Origin: Phaeodactylum tricornutum CCAP 1055/1
Taxonomy: Eukaryota; Bacillariophyta; Bacillariophyceae; Surirellales; Neidiaceae
Length of the DNA stretch: 64,000 nucleotides
Assembly: GCF_000150955.2 (NCBI RefSeq)
Contig: NC_011674.1
Span: 434,001 to 498,000, forward strand
Direction: 5' to 3'
The position numbers and the translations under genes are program-made. The notes under the pieces were generated by a model. It was not told where the DNA came from. It worked only from the letters and a program-made list of their open reading frames with translations, and searched no databases. Every line of letters starts with the position of its first letter. Position 1 is the stretch's first letter. Positions 48,787-58,885 of this stretch are shown here, piece by piece.

Positions 48787-50201
48787 ATGAGCATTTGGAA
48801 GGGAGCTGCAGGTTTGACGCTTTCATGCTTGCTTATTTCGACCTATGGGTTTACAATACCATTGCCAAAGGCGGGCCTGCATTGGACCATGCTTCGTACC
48901 GATCTGAATGTTCCACGTGGGAAGACCATAAGCGAACGAATGCATGGACGCAAATCATCCATCGATGGATTTCATAGTTTATTTAGTTCGAAGAAGCTCG
49001 AGGATTGGGAATCCGTCGATCAAAGACATGAGACGTCACAATCTGAAGATTCTCCAAAAACAGAAGGCCAAAATTCAGCTTTCGATGAATACAATACGTG
49101 GTGCCGGTGTATCGATGAGACAGTGGCGTCATTGGTCAAAAAGCAGAACGCTCTCGAGAAAGAGCTGGAAAAAGCAAACGACGTTGAGCAGACAGTTATT
49201 CGAGCTCAGCTTCTCACAGCCAACTTGTTCAAGTTTAAAGGTGGAGTCACGTGCGCTGCAGTTCAAGACTGGCATAACAATGGCACTAAATTGGAATTGA
49301 TTCTAAACCCTCGGTACAAAACTGCGGCCCTTGAAGCTGATGCTCTCTTCAAGCGGGCACGCAAATTGAAACGAGGATCAGCTGTGATTTCCGACTTACT
49401 CGACGAAACACACAACGCCTTGACTTTTTTATCAGAGATCAGAACGGATTTCGGCACCATAGAACACGGTGATAGCTCAAAGATTGACGTTGACATGCTT
49501 AAATTGTTTCAGGATCGATTGCTTCAGTCCTCGAGAAGAACTGGCTTCAAAGCCCCCATGGAAGACTCGTCTACCGTCTCCACAGCAGGCACCATGAACC
49601 GTGCGAGGAAAGCTGCGGTTGGAACGCCTGCTTCGAATCTGCGAAAGCTGACTTCACCAGCAGGCTGCACAATTGTTGTTGGGAGAAATCGAAGAGGGAA
49701 TGAATATTTGACTTTCAGCATGGCTCGAGGCAATGATATTTGGTTGCAGTAAGTTCCGTTTTGATGCTATTATTTTTCATTCATTGACTAATTGAGGTGA
49801 TTGTCTCTCGATTTAGCTCCCGAGGTTGTCCCGGTGCCCATGTACTCATTCAACAGCGTCGCGGGAGTGCACAAGTGACAGAAGAATGCCTCCAGCTAGC
49901 TGCAGACTTGGCTGTATTTTATAGTGATGCGCGTAGGGAGCAGCGAGCGGATGTAATGGCCGCGGAACCCAAGCACATACTAAAGCCCCGCGGGTCTCCA
50001 TTAGGTACAGTCAAGGTTCGGGAAGAATGGAAGGTGCTAGCTGGATTTCCCGACAATGTCCCACGCGAGCTCAAAGAAGCCCGCGAAGAGTCAGGCCAGC
50101 TGGAAGAATACCGTGCGGCCAACAAGGCAAAGCATCGCAAGCGGAACAAGGAAGCTACGAAACAGCAGAAGGCGAAAGAACGGTCAAAAACAACCAACTG
50201 A
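48787..50201 (+). CDS. NFACT-R domain protein with plastid-type presequence, two exons
   Basis: Exon 1 is 48787-49748 and exon 2 is 49817-50201, with a 68-nt phase-2 intron; 448 residues. The N-terminus is a signal peptide, LTLSCLLISTYGFTIP, with F after the cleavage site, suggesting the plastid. The middle is a helical NFACT-M-like arm (LEKELEKANDVEQ, then LNPRYKTAALEADALFKRA). The splice builds the NFACT-R core: GNEYLTFSMARGNDIWLH, SRGCPGAHVLIQQ. The C-terminus is a basic helix. Rqc2/RqcH proteins tag stalled nascent chains on large ribosomal subunits. Lack of the NFACT-N domain leaves a short form; a plastid ribosome-rescue role is inference. Confidence 0.85.
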
Positions 50202-50688
50202 TAGCTACGCCCATGGAAAAATCAAAGAGAAACTGTATAGGGATGTCAGATTTTCATTTCTTGTTTCTCAGCCTTGGAGAAAAGAGGACTTATAATGTGA
50301 TTTTGTACTTGTGTGCTGGTGCATCAAACGTGCATTGCTCCTTCTAATACGCTAAATTTTGTAGTACGTAACCCGTCGTGCGCAAGGAATATAACACTCA
50401 GCAGATTGATGAAAGGCGAGCCAAAGAAACCTCCTCCTTCCATTGTGCAAAAAAGCTCGTCAGCTCAGCGAAAACAAGCCCAATTGTTTTGCTAACTCGA
50501 AAGACATGAGCTACAAGTCGCGATAAAATAAGGTTGGTGCTATTTTATTTTGGTAGACCTAAAGAAAACCATTATAGTAGTATTTTGATCACGTTGGAAG
50601 TGTTTCGGATCCGCATCGAAATGTTTGTACAGGATTGCGTCGGTTCCAAAATCAAGTCTTCCGCGTGATGTTTTCTCATTTGAAGATA
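50202..50688. other. Intergenic, convergent 3' regions
   Basis: Convergent space between the NFACT-R gene and the RVxF-module gene. No ORF or RNA gene I can support. Confidence 0.4.
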
Positions 50689-51288
50689 CTATGGGTTGCT
50701 GTGAACAGGCGTGCCTCGCTCCAAAGTCGCTTGTGGACCACTGGGCTGTTCCTCGTCCATTAAGTGTTGGAGGTGGATCGGATGCACTAGTTCCCCTGAG
50801 ACGGAACAAATGTACATGCCCTCGTCTTCGGTGACGTTGCGCCAGTTCCAGCCTTCAGCTGCGAATTCTAGGGCATTGCGTTCGGCATTTTCCTGGAGTT
50901 CGTAGCGGTTAGACCAAATCCGAGACTTAATACGATCGGAATACTCGTAGCGAGTCGGGATTGGTAGAACTTCTACCTCGTCGACGAACACGATCTTTTG
51001 GGACTTGCGTCTAGTATGAGCCATCGGGGAATCGGACTTGAGAGGTTCCTGAAATGGGGTGACACCATTTAGCGGAGGTCGCACGGCACTTCCGTCGGGA
51101 GGCGATGGGTTGATGGTGTAGCCTACGCCCATTCCACGCAGTATGCGCAATCGACGGTTCTGAGCAGCCGTCATCGGCGGTGGTGCTTTCGTTGACGGTG
51201 GAGCATCGTAAATACCTAATTTGTTGAGTAGTTTGGAACGGATTTGTTTGTCTTCGGTAGGGCGGATCACTGATGTGGGAGAACTCAT
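50689..51288 (-). CDS. RVxF-module protein 1, possible PP1 regulator
   Basis: A 199-residue protein from the ATG at 51288 (the track-like longer start is TTG). The first 90 residues are Pro-rich and probably disordered. Residues 98-150 carry a module: KIVFVDEVEVLPIP, Tyr-containing linker, IW at 124-125, then ENAERNALEFAAEGWNW. The same module occurs in the protein at 59128. KIVF fits the RVxF motif that docks on PP1, and the F-to-W distance of 24 equals that which I recall in the PP1-binding segment of GADD34/PPP1R15A. A regulatory subunit role is inference. The rest matches nothing known to me. Confidence 0.7.
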   Translation of the reverse strand: MSSPTSVIRPTEDKQIRSKLLNKLGIYDAPPSTKAPPPMTAAQNRRLRILRGMGVGYTINPSPPDGSAVRPPLNGVTPFQEPLKSDSPMAHTRRKSQKIVFVDEVEVLPIPTRYEYSDRIKSRIWSNRYELQENAERNALEFAAEGWNWRNVTEDEGMYICSVSGELVHPIHLQHLMDEEQPSGPQATLERGTPVHSNP

Positions 51289-52332
51289 TATCAAGTTGAA
51301 AGATGGAGGTGTTTTAGTAGCCCAAGAATCGAAAGTCCACGCTTCAGTGGAGCGTGATCGAGTTCTTTTGCCGGTGAAAGCACAAAATCAGTGAGTTTTA
51401 CGACGGCGACGTGCTTTTTTATGACTACCTGTGGGGCTGAGCGAAATCAAGTTTCCGGCGATGGTACAAATTCAACATAGGTTCTACGTGAACAAAGCCT
51501 TTTCAGGCAATGAAAAAGATCCCGAAGCTCGCGTTATTTTGTAGTCCAGAAATATCGGTCCGCCACTCGTTTGACATATTATTCCTGGATATTCCAACGG
51601 GGAAAAGACCTTGATTGGACATTCGGATGAAGGGCTTCTTTGATGAAAATCGTCATTTCTCCTTTTCCTAATAAGAGAACCATCGAACCCTTCGATTAAA
51701 ATCCAACTCATGCGTCACGTCAACGTGTCTGTTAGACCATCGACCCAACGCGACTTGAATGTACTCCTGAATTTTGTACGTAGAGAAGTCAAAAAAGAAA
51801 ACATTAAGAAAATTTCGAAATGACGTGGTTTGTTAGGTTTACGAGCCTTCTATAATTTTTCTTTCCCAGTTCCGGATAGCGAACATCACGATAAGTGACA
51901 TTCCCCTCATCGATAGATAAGTGCAGGATACGATCAAAACAAGATTCGATATCGAAGTTCGTCAGAAAACTCACAAATCATAACTAGCTAACTGTATGTA
52001 ACACAATGCATGTAATCAGGTGAGATGTGGTTTACAGTTCGTGTGTCGCTCTAGCTAGACGATACCGACTGCCCGATGTATTTCAACGTTCAGTTTATGG
52101 TACGGTAGAAACACTGGTCAAAATCTCCAATGCGGAACTGTAGTCTGCATTCGCTATTTCCAAATAAGTTTGTACGACGTCAGAGCGACATTTTACCATC
52201 TTGAAGAATTGACGCCTCGGTAGCGGCTCCCCCAGCTACTTGATGCCTTGACAGTATCCTGTCGTCTCTAGTAATGATAATCCCTCTCTCTCCATACAAA
52301 AAAGAGAGAGCGCTTCAGCTCATTTGAAAAAC
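51289..52332. other. Intergenic, about 1 kb
   Basis: Divergent region between the RVxF-module gene and the phosphagen-kinase homologue. An 8-bp-arm hairpin (CTCTCTCT at 52284-52291, AGAGAGAG at 52303-52310, 11-base loop) lies 22 bp before the kinase ATG, probably in its leader. Nothing else is identified. Confidence 0.45.
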
Positions 52333-53844
52333 ATGGTGAGTCAAAAATTGGCGTTGAAGGAGATTTCAAGGTGTGTTGGAGCTTTGGCAACTACCATTGT
52401 AGGGATGATCAGCTTGGATCGGATAGTGTCTACTCAGCGGCGCAACAGGGACGATGCGGACTACGCTGGCCTCAATGAGAATATCCAAGTTTTGCGATCA
52501 CCATTAGCACAAACTATATGCGAAGGCCAGGATCCTGGTTTCAACAGAACTCTTCAACAACGAATGAGTCTTGGTCATCTCTGGAAATCAGAGCTAGGAG
52601 AAGTTTCTGAGGACGCGAACGTAAAAAATCTAGCTATTTCACTTCACCACTCCGATGAGAGCACACCCTCCAAGCGCCAAGAAATATCGGCAACACCTGA
52701 TTTGAAAGTGCCTCCTAGATCAAAGGAAAACAATTTTCCGAATTTTTCACGCCATGGACCTGACTCTTTGATTCGAAAGTACTTGACTGAGGCCGTGTAC
52801 AACGATCTTAAAGACAAGGAAACGACCAATGGTGTATGCTTGGACCATATGATTCGTGGAGCGGTGTCTCTACCATGGGGTGCCAAACCTCCCCGAGGGA
52901 TTGGGGGAGTATATGCCGGTGATGCCGAATCGTATCAAGTTTTTGCCCCGCTGCTTGACCCACTTATTGAAGACCATCATCATGCGGACTACCGTCTCCG
53001 AGGTCAGCTTCGACGACACCGCACAAATCTTAATCCGCGGCAGCTCCTCCAGCAGCGACTTGACCCCGATGGCCAATACATTCTATACACACGTATGCGT
53101 CTAGCACGCTCGATCGAGGGATTTCGCTTCTCGCCTTGCATTAGTGTGGCAGAGCGACGGCAGGTTGAAGCTATATTGAAAAATTGTATAAAGGACTGGA
53201 AGCATGGTAATAAAGACTCGGAATATATATCTGTGATGAACATGACAAATGAACAGCATCAGAGTCTACTACAAAGGCAGCTCTTATTCCCTGATCCCGA
53301 TCCCTTTGCTCTGTGTGCTGGTACACACCGTGACTGGCCGGACGCTCGCGGAGTGTACTGTGATGATTGGCAGGATCCCAAGATATTGATATGGTGCAAT
53401 GGGGAAGATCATCTGTGGATTATCAGTAACGCCAAGGGTGGGGATGTCCAGGGTGTTTTTACTCGATTGTCGACGTCCGTGTGGGCACTGGAGACTTCGT
53501 TGGAGGGACGCGGGCATGCTTTCGTCGAAGACAAACGCCTGGGATTCCTCAACGCATCACCGACCAATATCGGACCAGCCCTTCGTGCTAGCGTCTTCGT
53601 CAAGTTAGTTCGTCTAGGTCGACATCCAGATTTTGAAAACTTGATTCGGCGACTGAAGTTGGAAGCTCGTGTGTACGAGGAAACTGATAGGCGATACACA
53701 GGTATATTCGATATCGCAAACTCCGAAGCCCTTGGCAAGAGCGAAGTGGAATTGATCAATGTAATGATCGAAGGTGTCGGCAAACTCATAGAACTTGAGA
53801 AAAGTTTGGAAAACGGTGACGTACTAGACTTGAATGCAGCCTAA
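52333..53844 (+). CDS. Phosphagen (guanidino) kinase homologue, likely catalytically altered
   Basis: A 503-residue protein from the ATG at 52333. Residues 1-135 are an extra N-terminal region with a weak hydrophobic patch. From 140 on it aligns with arginine/creatine kinases: GVYAGDAESYQVFAPLLDP, YTRMRLARSIEGF, LIWCNGEDHLWIISNAKGGD, LGFLNASPTNIGPALRASV. Against arginine kinase (from memory) it keeps Arg124, Arg126, Glu225 and Arg280, but the reactive Cys271 is Ser (residue 409), Arg229 is Trp (residue 362), and the Arg309 and Glu314 positions are also changed. Phosphagen kinases buffer ATP with phosphoarginine or phosphocreatine. Here a pseudoenzyme or new activity is more likely. Confidence 0.88.
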   Translation: MVSQKLALKEISRCVGALATTIVGMISLDRIVSTQRRNRDDADYAGLNENIQVLRSPLAQTICEGQDPGFNRTLQQRMSLGHLWKSELGEVSEDANVKNLAISLHHSDESTPSKRQEISATPDLKVPPRSKENNFPNFSRHGPDSLIRKYLTEAVYNDLKDKETTNGVCLDHMIRGAVSLPWGAKPPRGIGGVYAGDAESYQVFAPLLDPLIEDHHHADYRLRGQLRRHRTNLNPRQLLQQRLDPDGQYILYTRMRLARSIEGFRFSPCISVAERRQVEAILKNCIKDWKHGNKDSEYISVMNMTNEQHQSLLQRQLLFPDPDPFALCAGTHRDWPDARGVYCDDWQDPKILIWCNGEDHLWIISNAKGGDVQGVFTRLSTSVWALETSLEGRGHAFVEDKRLGFLNASPTNIGPALRASVFVKLVRLGRHPDFENLIRRLKLEARVYEETDRRYTGIFDIANSEALGKSEVELINVMIEGVGKLIELEKSLENGDVLDLNAA

Positions 53845-53923
53845 GAAACATGAACGCATAATATGTCCATGTTATATTAAAATTTTCCGAAAACTCTTGA
53901 AAATATCTTGCCCAAATCGAGCG

Positions 53924-56023
53924 CTATAGGTTGTCGACCATGTTGTTCGACACACCATTCATAGCTCGTGTCCATTTCGTCTCGTCGAGAAGCCATGCAT
54001 CTAGAGATTTCTTTCCTTCTTTCATACCTATGTCAATCAACTCACAGCTAACCTCCTGGTTCCCAATAATCAAATTAAATGATAGCCGAGCAATTACCCA
54101 TCGAATTCCAAAGACGAAGCAATCAGCTCCGCTTTCACTCTGAGCTTCGAACACATGGATGGAACCGTCCTTGAGTGTTAAAATCATGCTTCGTTGTGGC
54201 ATCGCGAAAGGGTAGTTTTCAAGATGAAGAGACGAGGCTCTCTCGATTTTCTTTATAGCGAAGACGTTAACAGTCTTGAGAGGAACGTCATCCTCTGCCA
54301 CCCATTCAAGAGAAGGACCAGAAAACGACCAGTCGCATTCTTGTTGCCCTTTTCTCAAGAAAGCCACAATGCTTAATGCTTTTGAACATTTTTCTTTCCT
54401 TTGCTGTTTGTGCAAAAGCAAAGGGGTTCCAAAATTAACTATTTTCAAGATGAAAGTACTGATATAGTTTTCGTCGTGGATCTCGAGGATATTCACGTCC
54501 GACACCTTTGACTGACCACATGGAATGGAGACAGAGGCATCAGTCAAAATCGGACCGGATTTCATCTCCAAGTTTAAGAGAAGGCGACTTTGTGGTCGAA
54601 CGGCCGAAGGGAGTGTTGAATCTGCTGCAAAATTGCCATTTCTAGATGCCAAACCTCTTATCTCTGCACTATCGTCTTCTTCACTAAATTCCAAGTTAGT
54701 AGTATCAACTCTTTGCGTCCTCTCCTCATCAAATTGTTTTGAAGCAGCTATAATACGAGATAGTTCACATTGCACAGGAGCACAACGTCCTTGAAACGCC
54801 GTCTCGAAGACTGAAAAGATTGCATTGCATTGAGTCGATGCTTCCCGGCTTGTTGCGTACGTTTTGTTGTCTAATAGTTCGCCTGAGCTGCTGCAAAGAC
54901 CTGTGCCTTTCCAATTTTTCCCTTCGGCCATTGTCCTTTTCGCTTTCCAGCGCTTTAGCTTTTCTGCATTTGCGAGCTTTTCACCTTTTGTCCACGGTCC
55001 TTTCCTTCTTTCATTGGGAAGTTGCACAGGCATAGAAGCTATCCAGGTACACTCTGGAGTCCCGCCATTACGATCTGTAGATGCCAATCTCGCCAAACTA
55101 GTTGGATGTCCTTGCAGAGGGGTCAGTTTCTTTGCAGGTATGTCACTCGTAGGTGCATGGTGGTACAGCATTTGTGGGGGGATTGGTTTTGTAAAGGTGT
55201 CAGTGGACTGTGATACTTCAGGAAGGAGGGGAAGGTCCTCGTTGAACTCGGAATGAAGACTATTTGGTGCTGCTTTGGCTTTGTCTCCGGAATGCACGTT
55301 ATCCAACTGACTTTGTGTAAATACTGCGCTCCCTGCAACAGCTTTTGCGTCTAAATTTTCATTGTCAACCTGAGCTTCACTGTCAGTAAACGTGTCCACT
55401 TGTCCCGGGGATTCAAGCTCGTCTAGTCGATACAATGATGAAAGAACTCCTAGTGAACGAATAGCTGAGGACACAGTTGTGGCCCCCGTCTGATTTGACG
55501 TCGGTCTACTCAAATCGTTTACCGCATGGAGTTCCGACACAAGTTTCCGCTCATTGCTAACTTGAGGCGCTCCGTCACGGGGAGGTCCGCGATGTAACAC
55601 GATGTTGGGGTGCAAATTGGTTTGACAAGTATTCTGCAGACGAAAAAGTTGTCTAGCCTGCTTGGTTTTTGCCTTCGTCAGTCTTTGACGAAGCGAGAGT
55701 CCGTCAGCACTTAATGGCATCGATAAAGGGAATCTGTTCGGGCTCAAAGGTGACGAGGCCTGCATTGTCGATTGTTGCAATGGCCCAACCGAACTCCGAC
55801 TAGGCGTCGAAAATGCTGACGACGAGACTTGGTGTCGGATTGGTGAAGGTGTAATGTTTGGTCGGATACTTTGGTTGGAAAAAGATGACGGTGTCTTTCC
55901 TGGAGACATAATAGAAATAGACATGCGGCATTCTTCACTGCCAGATACCGGATCGGTGGACAATCTCATTCTGGACGAATCATAGGTTTCTCGATCCGAC
56001 GATTTTTGTCGCGAATAACGCAT
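53924..56023 (-). CDS. Large protein with C-terminal PH-like region, unknown
   Basis: A 699-residue protein from the ATG at 56023; the frame to 56053 starts with GTG. Residues 1-480 are Ser/Thr/Pro-rich and probably disordered, with one basic patch (LRQRLTKAKTKQARQLFRLQ) and a Lys/Trp-rich segment (RRKGPWTKGEKLANAEKLKR). The C-terminal 200 residues look folded: ALSIVAFLRKGQQECDWSF, ILTLKDGSIHVFEAQSE, then an amphipathic helix VFGIRWVIARLSFNLI, the sheet-then-helix ending of PH domains. Membrane or partner binding is inference. I know this kind of C-terminus from diatom proteins without assigned function. Confidence 0.7.
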   Translation of the reverse strand: MRYSRQKSSDRETYDSSRMRLSTDPVSGSEECRMSISIMSPGKTPSSFSNQSIRPNITPSPIRHQVSSSAFSTPSRSSVGPLQQSTMQASSPLSPNRFPLSMPLSADGLSLRQRLTKAKTKQARQLFRLQNTCQTNLHPNIVLHRGPPRDGAPQVSNERKLVSELHAVNDLSRPTSNQTGATTVSSAIRSLGVLSSLYRLDELESPGQVDTFTDSEAQVDNENLDAKAVAGSAVFTQSQLDNVHSGDKAKAAPNSLHSEFNEDLPLLPEVSQSTDTFTKPIPPQMLYHHAPTSDIPAKKLTPLQGHPTSLARLASTDRNGGTPECTWIASMPVQLPNERRKGPWTKGEKLANAEKLKRWKAKRTMAEGKNWKGTGLCSSSGELLDNKTYATSREASTQCNAIFSVFETAFQGRCAPVQCELSRIIAASKQFDEERTQRVDTTNLEFSEEDDSAEIRGLASRNGNFAADSTLPSAVRPQSRLLLNLEMKSGPILTDASVSIPCGQSKVSDVNILEIHDENYISTFILKIVNFGTPLLLHKQQRKEKCSKALSIVAFLRKGQQECDWSFSGPSLEWVAEDDVPLKTVNVFAIKKIERASSLHLENYPFAMPQRSMILTLKDGSIHVFEAQSESGADCFVFGIRWVIARLSFNLIIGNQEVSCELIDIGMKEGKKSLDAWLLDETKWTRAMNGVSNNMVDNL

Positions 56024-56716
56024 GGTCCTCGTGGAGACGACGATTCCGACCACGATTTCAGTCGAGTTCGAGAATCAAGCTGATAGTTGGAACCTACACT
56101 GATCTTGTCGTCAAAATCCACGCCACTAATTTCAGTTTGGGAGCCGCGCCAACGCTTCCTTTGAGCCTTTCGCCTCTAGAGAGAACGCATAACATTCACT
56201 GTTTTTCGCGTGACATCACACTTCCCGACATTGAATGGTATGGTAGCCGAGCGTGCGGTACGGAGGCTTCGTAAATGCAAGGTACTGCAAAACAGGTTGC
56301 TTGCTAGTAGCTAGATTGATGGCTGACAAATGTGACACAAAAAAATAAGTCTCGTGGAGCGAAAGATTTACATAAAAAATTTCTGTTATGTTTCGATTAA
56401 TTAAAAGGAATTTCGTAACCCGTTCATTCATGCTTACATCAATCTATTACCTTAGAGACTTTCCTCGATGAATCGATGCCTTTTCGTCTTGCCTTTCCAC
56501 AGTTCACAAACGACGTGTTTCCGGGTGCTGTTCGTCTGCCAGCGCCGGACAATCCCCTGAACGTATCGCACGGTCAGAAAATGTAGGCAGTATTTCGAGA
56601 GAGATTTGCACAAATCAACCTAAGAGGGTTGCCATGTCGACTCCACTCCCATAGTCTAGCTGACAAGACCTGTGGAAGGACGCAAAAGCAATCCATTTGA
56701 ACAGTCAATTACGATT
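56024..56716. other. Intergenic, divergent promoter region
   Basis: Divergent region between the PH-like gene and the BTP gene. No exact 9-mer; a related TTCACTGTT lies near 56192. Nothing else supported. Confidence 0.4.
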
Positions 56717-57916
56717 ATGGATGAAATAGCGCGGGATGAGGTGTATTGCCATTTAACGGCACGCCGCGCAGTCGCTCGAGCAGCCTTGCATCTGGGCATC
56801 GACACCATGTCACAGGAGGCCTTGGACACAACGGGCGATGTGCTGTTAGCTTATCTGGAACGCATCGGAAAAATCCTTGCGGTATCAGTGGAAGCATCCG
56901 GACGTTCCAGTGCGCACTGTCACGCGTTGGATTGCATTCGGGCCGTCGAGGCCTGTACGGAGGCCGCCGTCCAACGAATTCACGTCGATTCGCGACCGCA
57001 CAGTGGCGACGACGTAGCGCACACGAACACGGCCAAATCTCCCACGGAGCAGCTGTCTTGGAAAGGTCTAGCAGAATTTTGTTTCGGGCCGGATTGGCAC
57101 CTGTCAGACCAGCAACGGCAAGGTTCTCGCGGCCAGGGCGGGGCCGGTGGGAAAGTGGGTCCTTCGGCTACCGGTAACGATACGAGCACCAACCGTGGAT
57201 GGAACGCTCCGTTTCCGGACGAAATTCCGGATTTCCCTTTGGCTTCCGCAACTACCGCCAATCCGCACACACTGTCCTCGTCCGTATCCAAAGGCTTTCA
57301 TCGACCTGATCTTTCGGACAACGATGGATCTCCGATGATTCGACCCAAGGATGATATTCCCGACTCAGTGTTTACCGGACGGTGGGGGAGTTTGGACGAG
57401 CCGATCACATTTGCAGCAGACACGTCAATGAATAGTAAAAAACGTAAAATACGGGACGACGAATTGGATCCGGAAGGTTCACTGAAAAAGGCCAAGGACA
57501 ACCAGGGCCAAGGACGACTGCGGGACACCTTCTCGTCGGAAGATTCTGGAACGCCCTTATACATTCCCTCATTCTTTCCACCCTTTCCACAAAGTGCGAG
57601 TGGAGCATCACGCATCGTTGTGGATACCGAAGCTGCACCACATCAACCTCTCCCGGCGATCGAGGCGGCGTCTCCGCCAGCTCCGACGGAGCCATTGACG
57701 AACGTGCGTTCGGCGCTGATCCAGTTGGGACGTCATCAGTACTGGGGCTCGGGATGGGATGAGACACTCCGGAATGTCGGAGATCTCGCGGTACCGTCCG
57801 GTCCGGCGGAAGCAGGAACCGCATCGCAGCAGATTGTTCCGTTGGGACGGGCGAGCGGATCTCGGGTCGCGCGCATCCTGGAGGGCAGCATGGAGCCCAT
57901 GGTTCCGATCGGCTAG
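56717..57916 (+). CDS. Bromodomain-associated (BTP) histone-fold protein, TAF8/TAF3 or SUPT7-like
   Basis: A 399-residue protein from the ATG at 56717; the longer frame from 56672 starts with GTG. Residues 1-80 are a BTP histone fold: VYCHLTARRAVARAALHLGI, LDTTGDVLLAYLERIGKI and SSAHCHALDCIRAVEAC, the three helices of TAF3/TAF8/SPT7-type domains. The remainder is Gly/Ser/Pro-rich with a basic nuclear-type signal (NSKKRKIRDDEL) and a short conserved C-terminus, LIQLGRHQYWGSGWDETL. Such proteins pair with TAF10 or a similar fold in TFIID or SAGA. Which complex applies is not decidable here. Confidence 0.8.
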   Translation: MDEIARDEVYCHLTARRAVARAALHLGIDTMSQEALDTTGDVLLAYLERIGKILAVSVEASGRSSAHCHALDCIRAVEACTEAAVQRIHVDSRPHSGDDVAHTNTAKSPTEQLSWKGLAEFCFGPDWHLSDQQRQGSRGQGGAGGKVGPSATGNDTSTNRGWNAPFPDEIPDFPLASATTANPHTLSSSVSKGFHRPDLSDNDGSPMIRPKDDIPDSVFTGRWGSLDEPITFAADTSMNSKKRKIRDDELDPEGSLKKAKDNQGQGRLRDTFSSEDSGTPLYIPSFFPPFPQSASGASRIVVDTEAAPHQPLPAIEAASPPAPTEPLTNVRSALIQLGRHQYWGSGWDETLRNVGDLAVPSGPAEAGTASQQIVPLGRASGSRVARILEGSMEPMVPIG

Positions 57917-58294
57917 AGAGAAAAGAGCGATAGGAGTCGGCTGCGTATGCTTTCCGCTACAGCTGAAAGAAACCTTTAGTAGGCTCTCACTGGCCTAGGT
58001 GTTTTTCAATTTGCTTACAATCATTTGCTAATGTAACAAAAAATAGATGTCGGGTTTGGTTTTATTTGTGGGGCAATGGGGCGATTGATGACTGTTAGTT
58101 CCTTATTGTTAGTTGGTGGTCGGGCGTCACAGATCGTTTGTTGCGTCGGGTGGTAGCTTAACGAAAACGAACCACCAAATAGAGTAACAGTCCCACTTAC
58201 TCACTGTCACTTCTACTTTGGGAACCCGCCTGGCAGCCTTACCGTTTACAGTTGCCGACCTTGGTATTCTACTAATGTAACATGCAAAGTGTCT

Positions 58295-58314
58295 GGACCA
58301 ATCGTGTCGATTCC
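58295..58314 (+). repeat. Direct repeat, copy 1
   Basis: GGACCAATCGTGTCGATTCC, repeated with one change at 58440-58459. Flanking bases are also partly alike, so this is the better-kept end of a diverged duplication of about 145-170 bp. Confidence 0.7.
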
Positions 58315-58439
58315 CTTTTTTTTTAAACTAATAGAGTCACCAGTACTAGTGAGTAGGTAATCCCACCAACTCACTGTCCAAGTGGGAGCCCGAAAGTCCC
58401 AACCGAGCAAAACGTGTCTACGTTACAGACATGTGTTTT

Positions 58440-58459
58440 GGACCAATCGTATCGATTCC
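58440..58459 (+). repeat. Direct repeat, copy 2
   Basis: GGACCAATCGTATCGATTCC, 19 of 20 identical to 58295-58314. Confidence 0.7.
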
Positions 58460-58867
58460 TTCGCAACGCCGACGTGGAAGACAAACCGCTGGCACTTGTT
58501 TTTCACGGTCGCCAAAATGTCGGTCCTTCCCCTCCTTGGCGCGCCGGGCACGATTCGCCGCCACGTTCGAACGATCCCCATACCATTGTTTGATTGGTCG
58601 AACAACCTCTTGGTCACGCACGACCTACAGAAATACCGTTCGAAAGCGGCTCGCAACCAAAATTACGCTGGCTCGTTCGCCCAAACGCAGTCGGAAAGAC
58701 CCGTCGCGAACAACAACGTAACCCAACCTCGTGTGTGGGCGTGTCTTTCGTATTCGAAAACGACACTCACAGGCCCCCAATGCAGTTTTTCCCACGCCTG
58801 CAATTACGACCTTCCAACGCAAAACCCACTTAAGACTCACACCAGAGATCTCCTTCTGTCAGAAGAG

Positions 58868-58885
58868 ACACACACACACACACAC
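58868..58885 (+). repeat. (AC)9 microsatellite
   Basis: Uninterrupted AC dinucleotide run about 240 bp before the ATG of the gene at 59128. Confidence 0.9.

Noticed and set aside
55379-55390. TCACTGTCA inside the PH-like gene as a regulatory site
   Set aside because: It lies within coding sequence; one such hit is expected by chance in the window.
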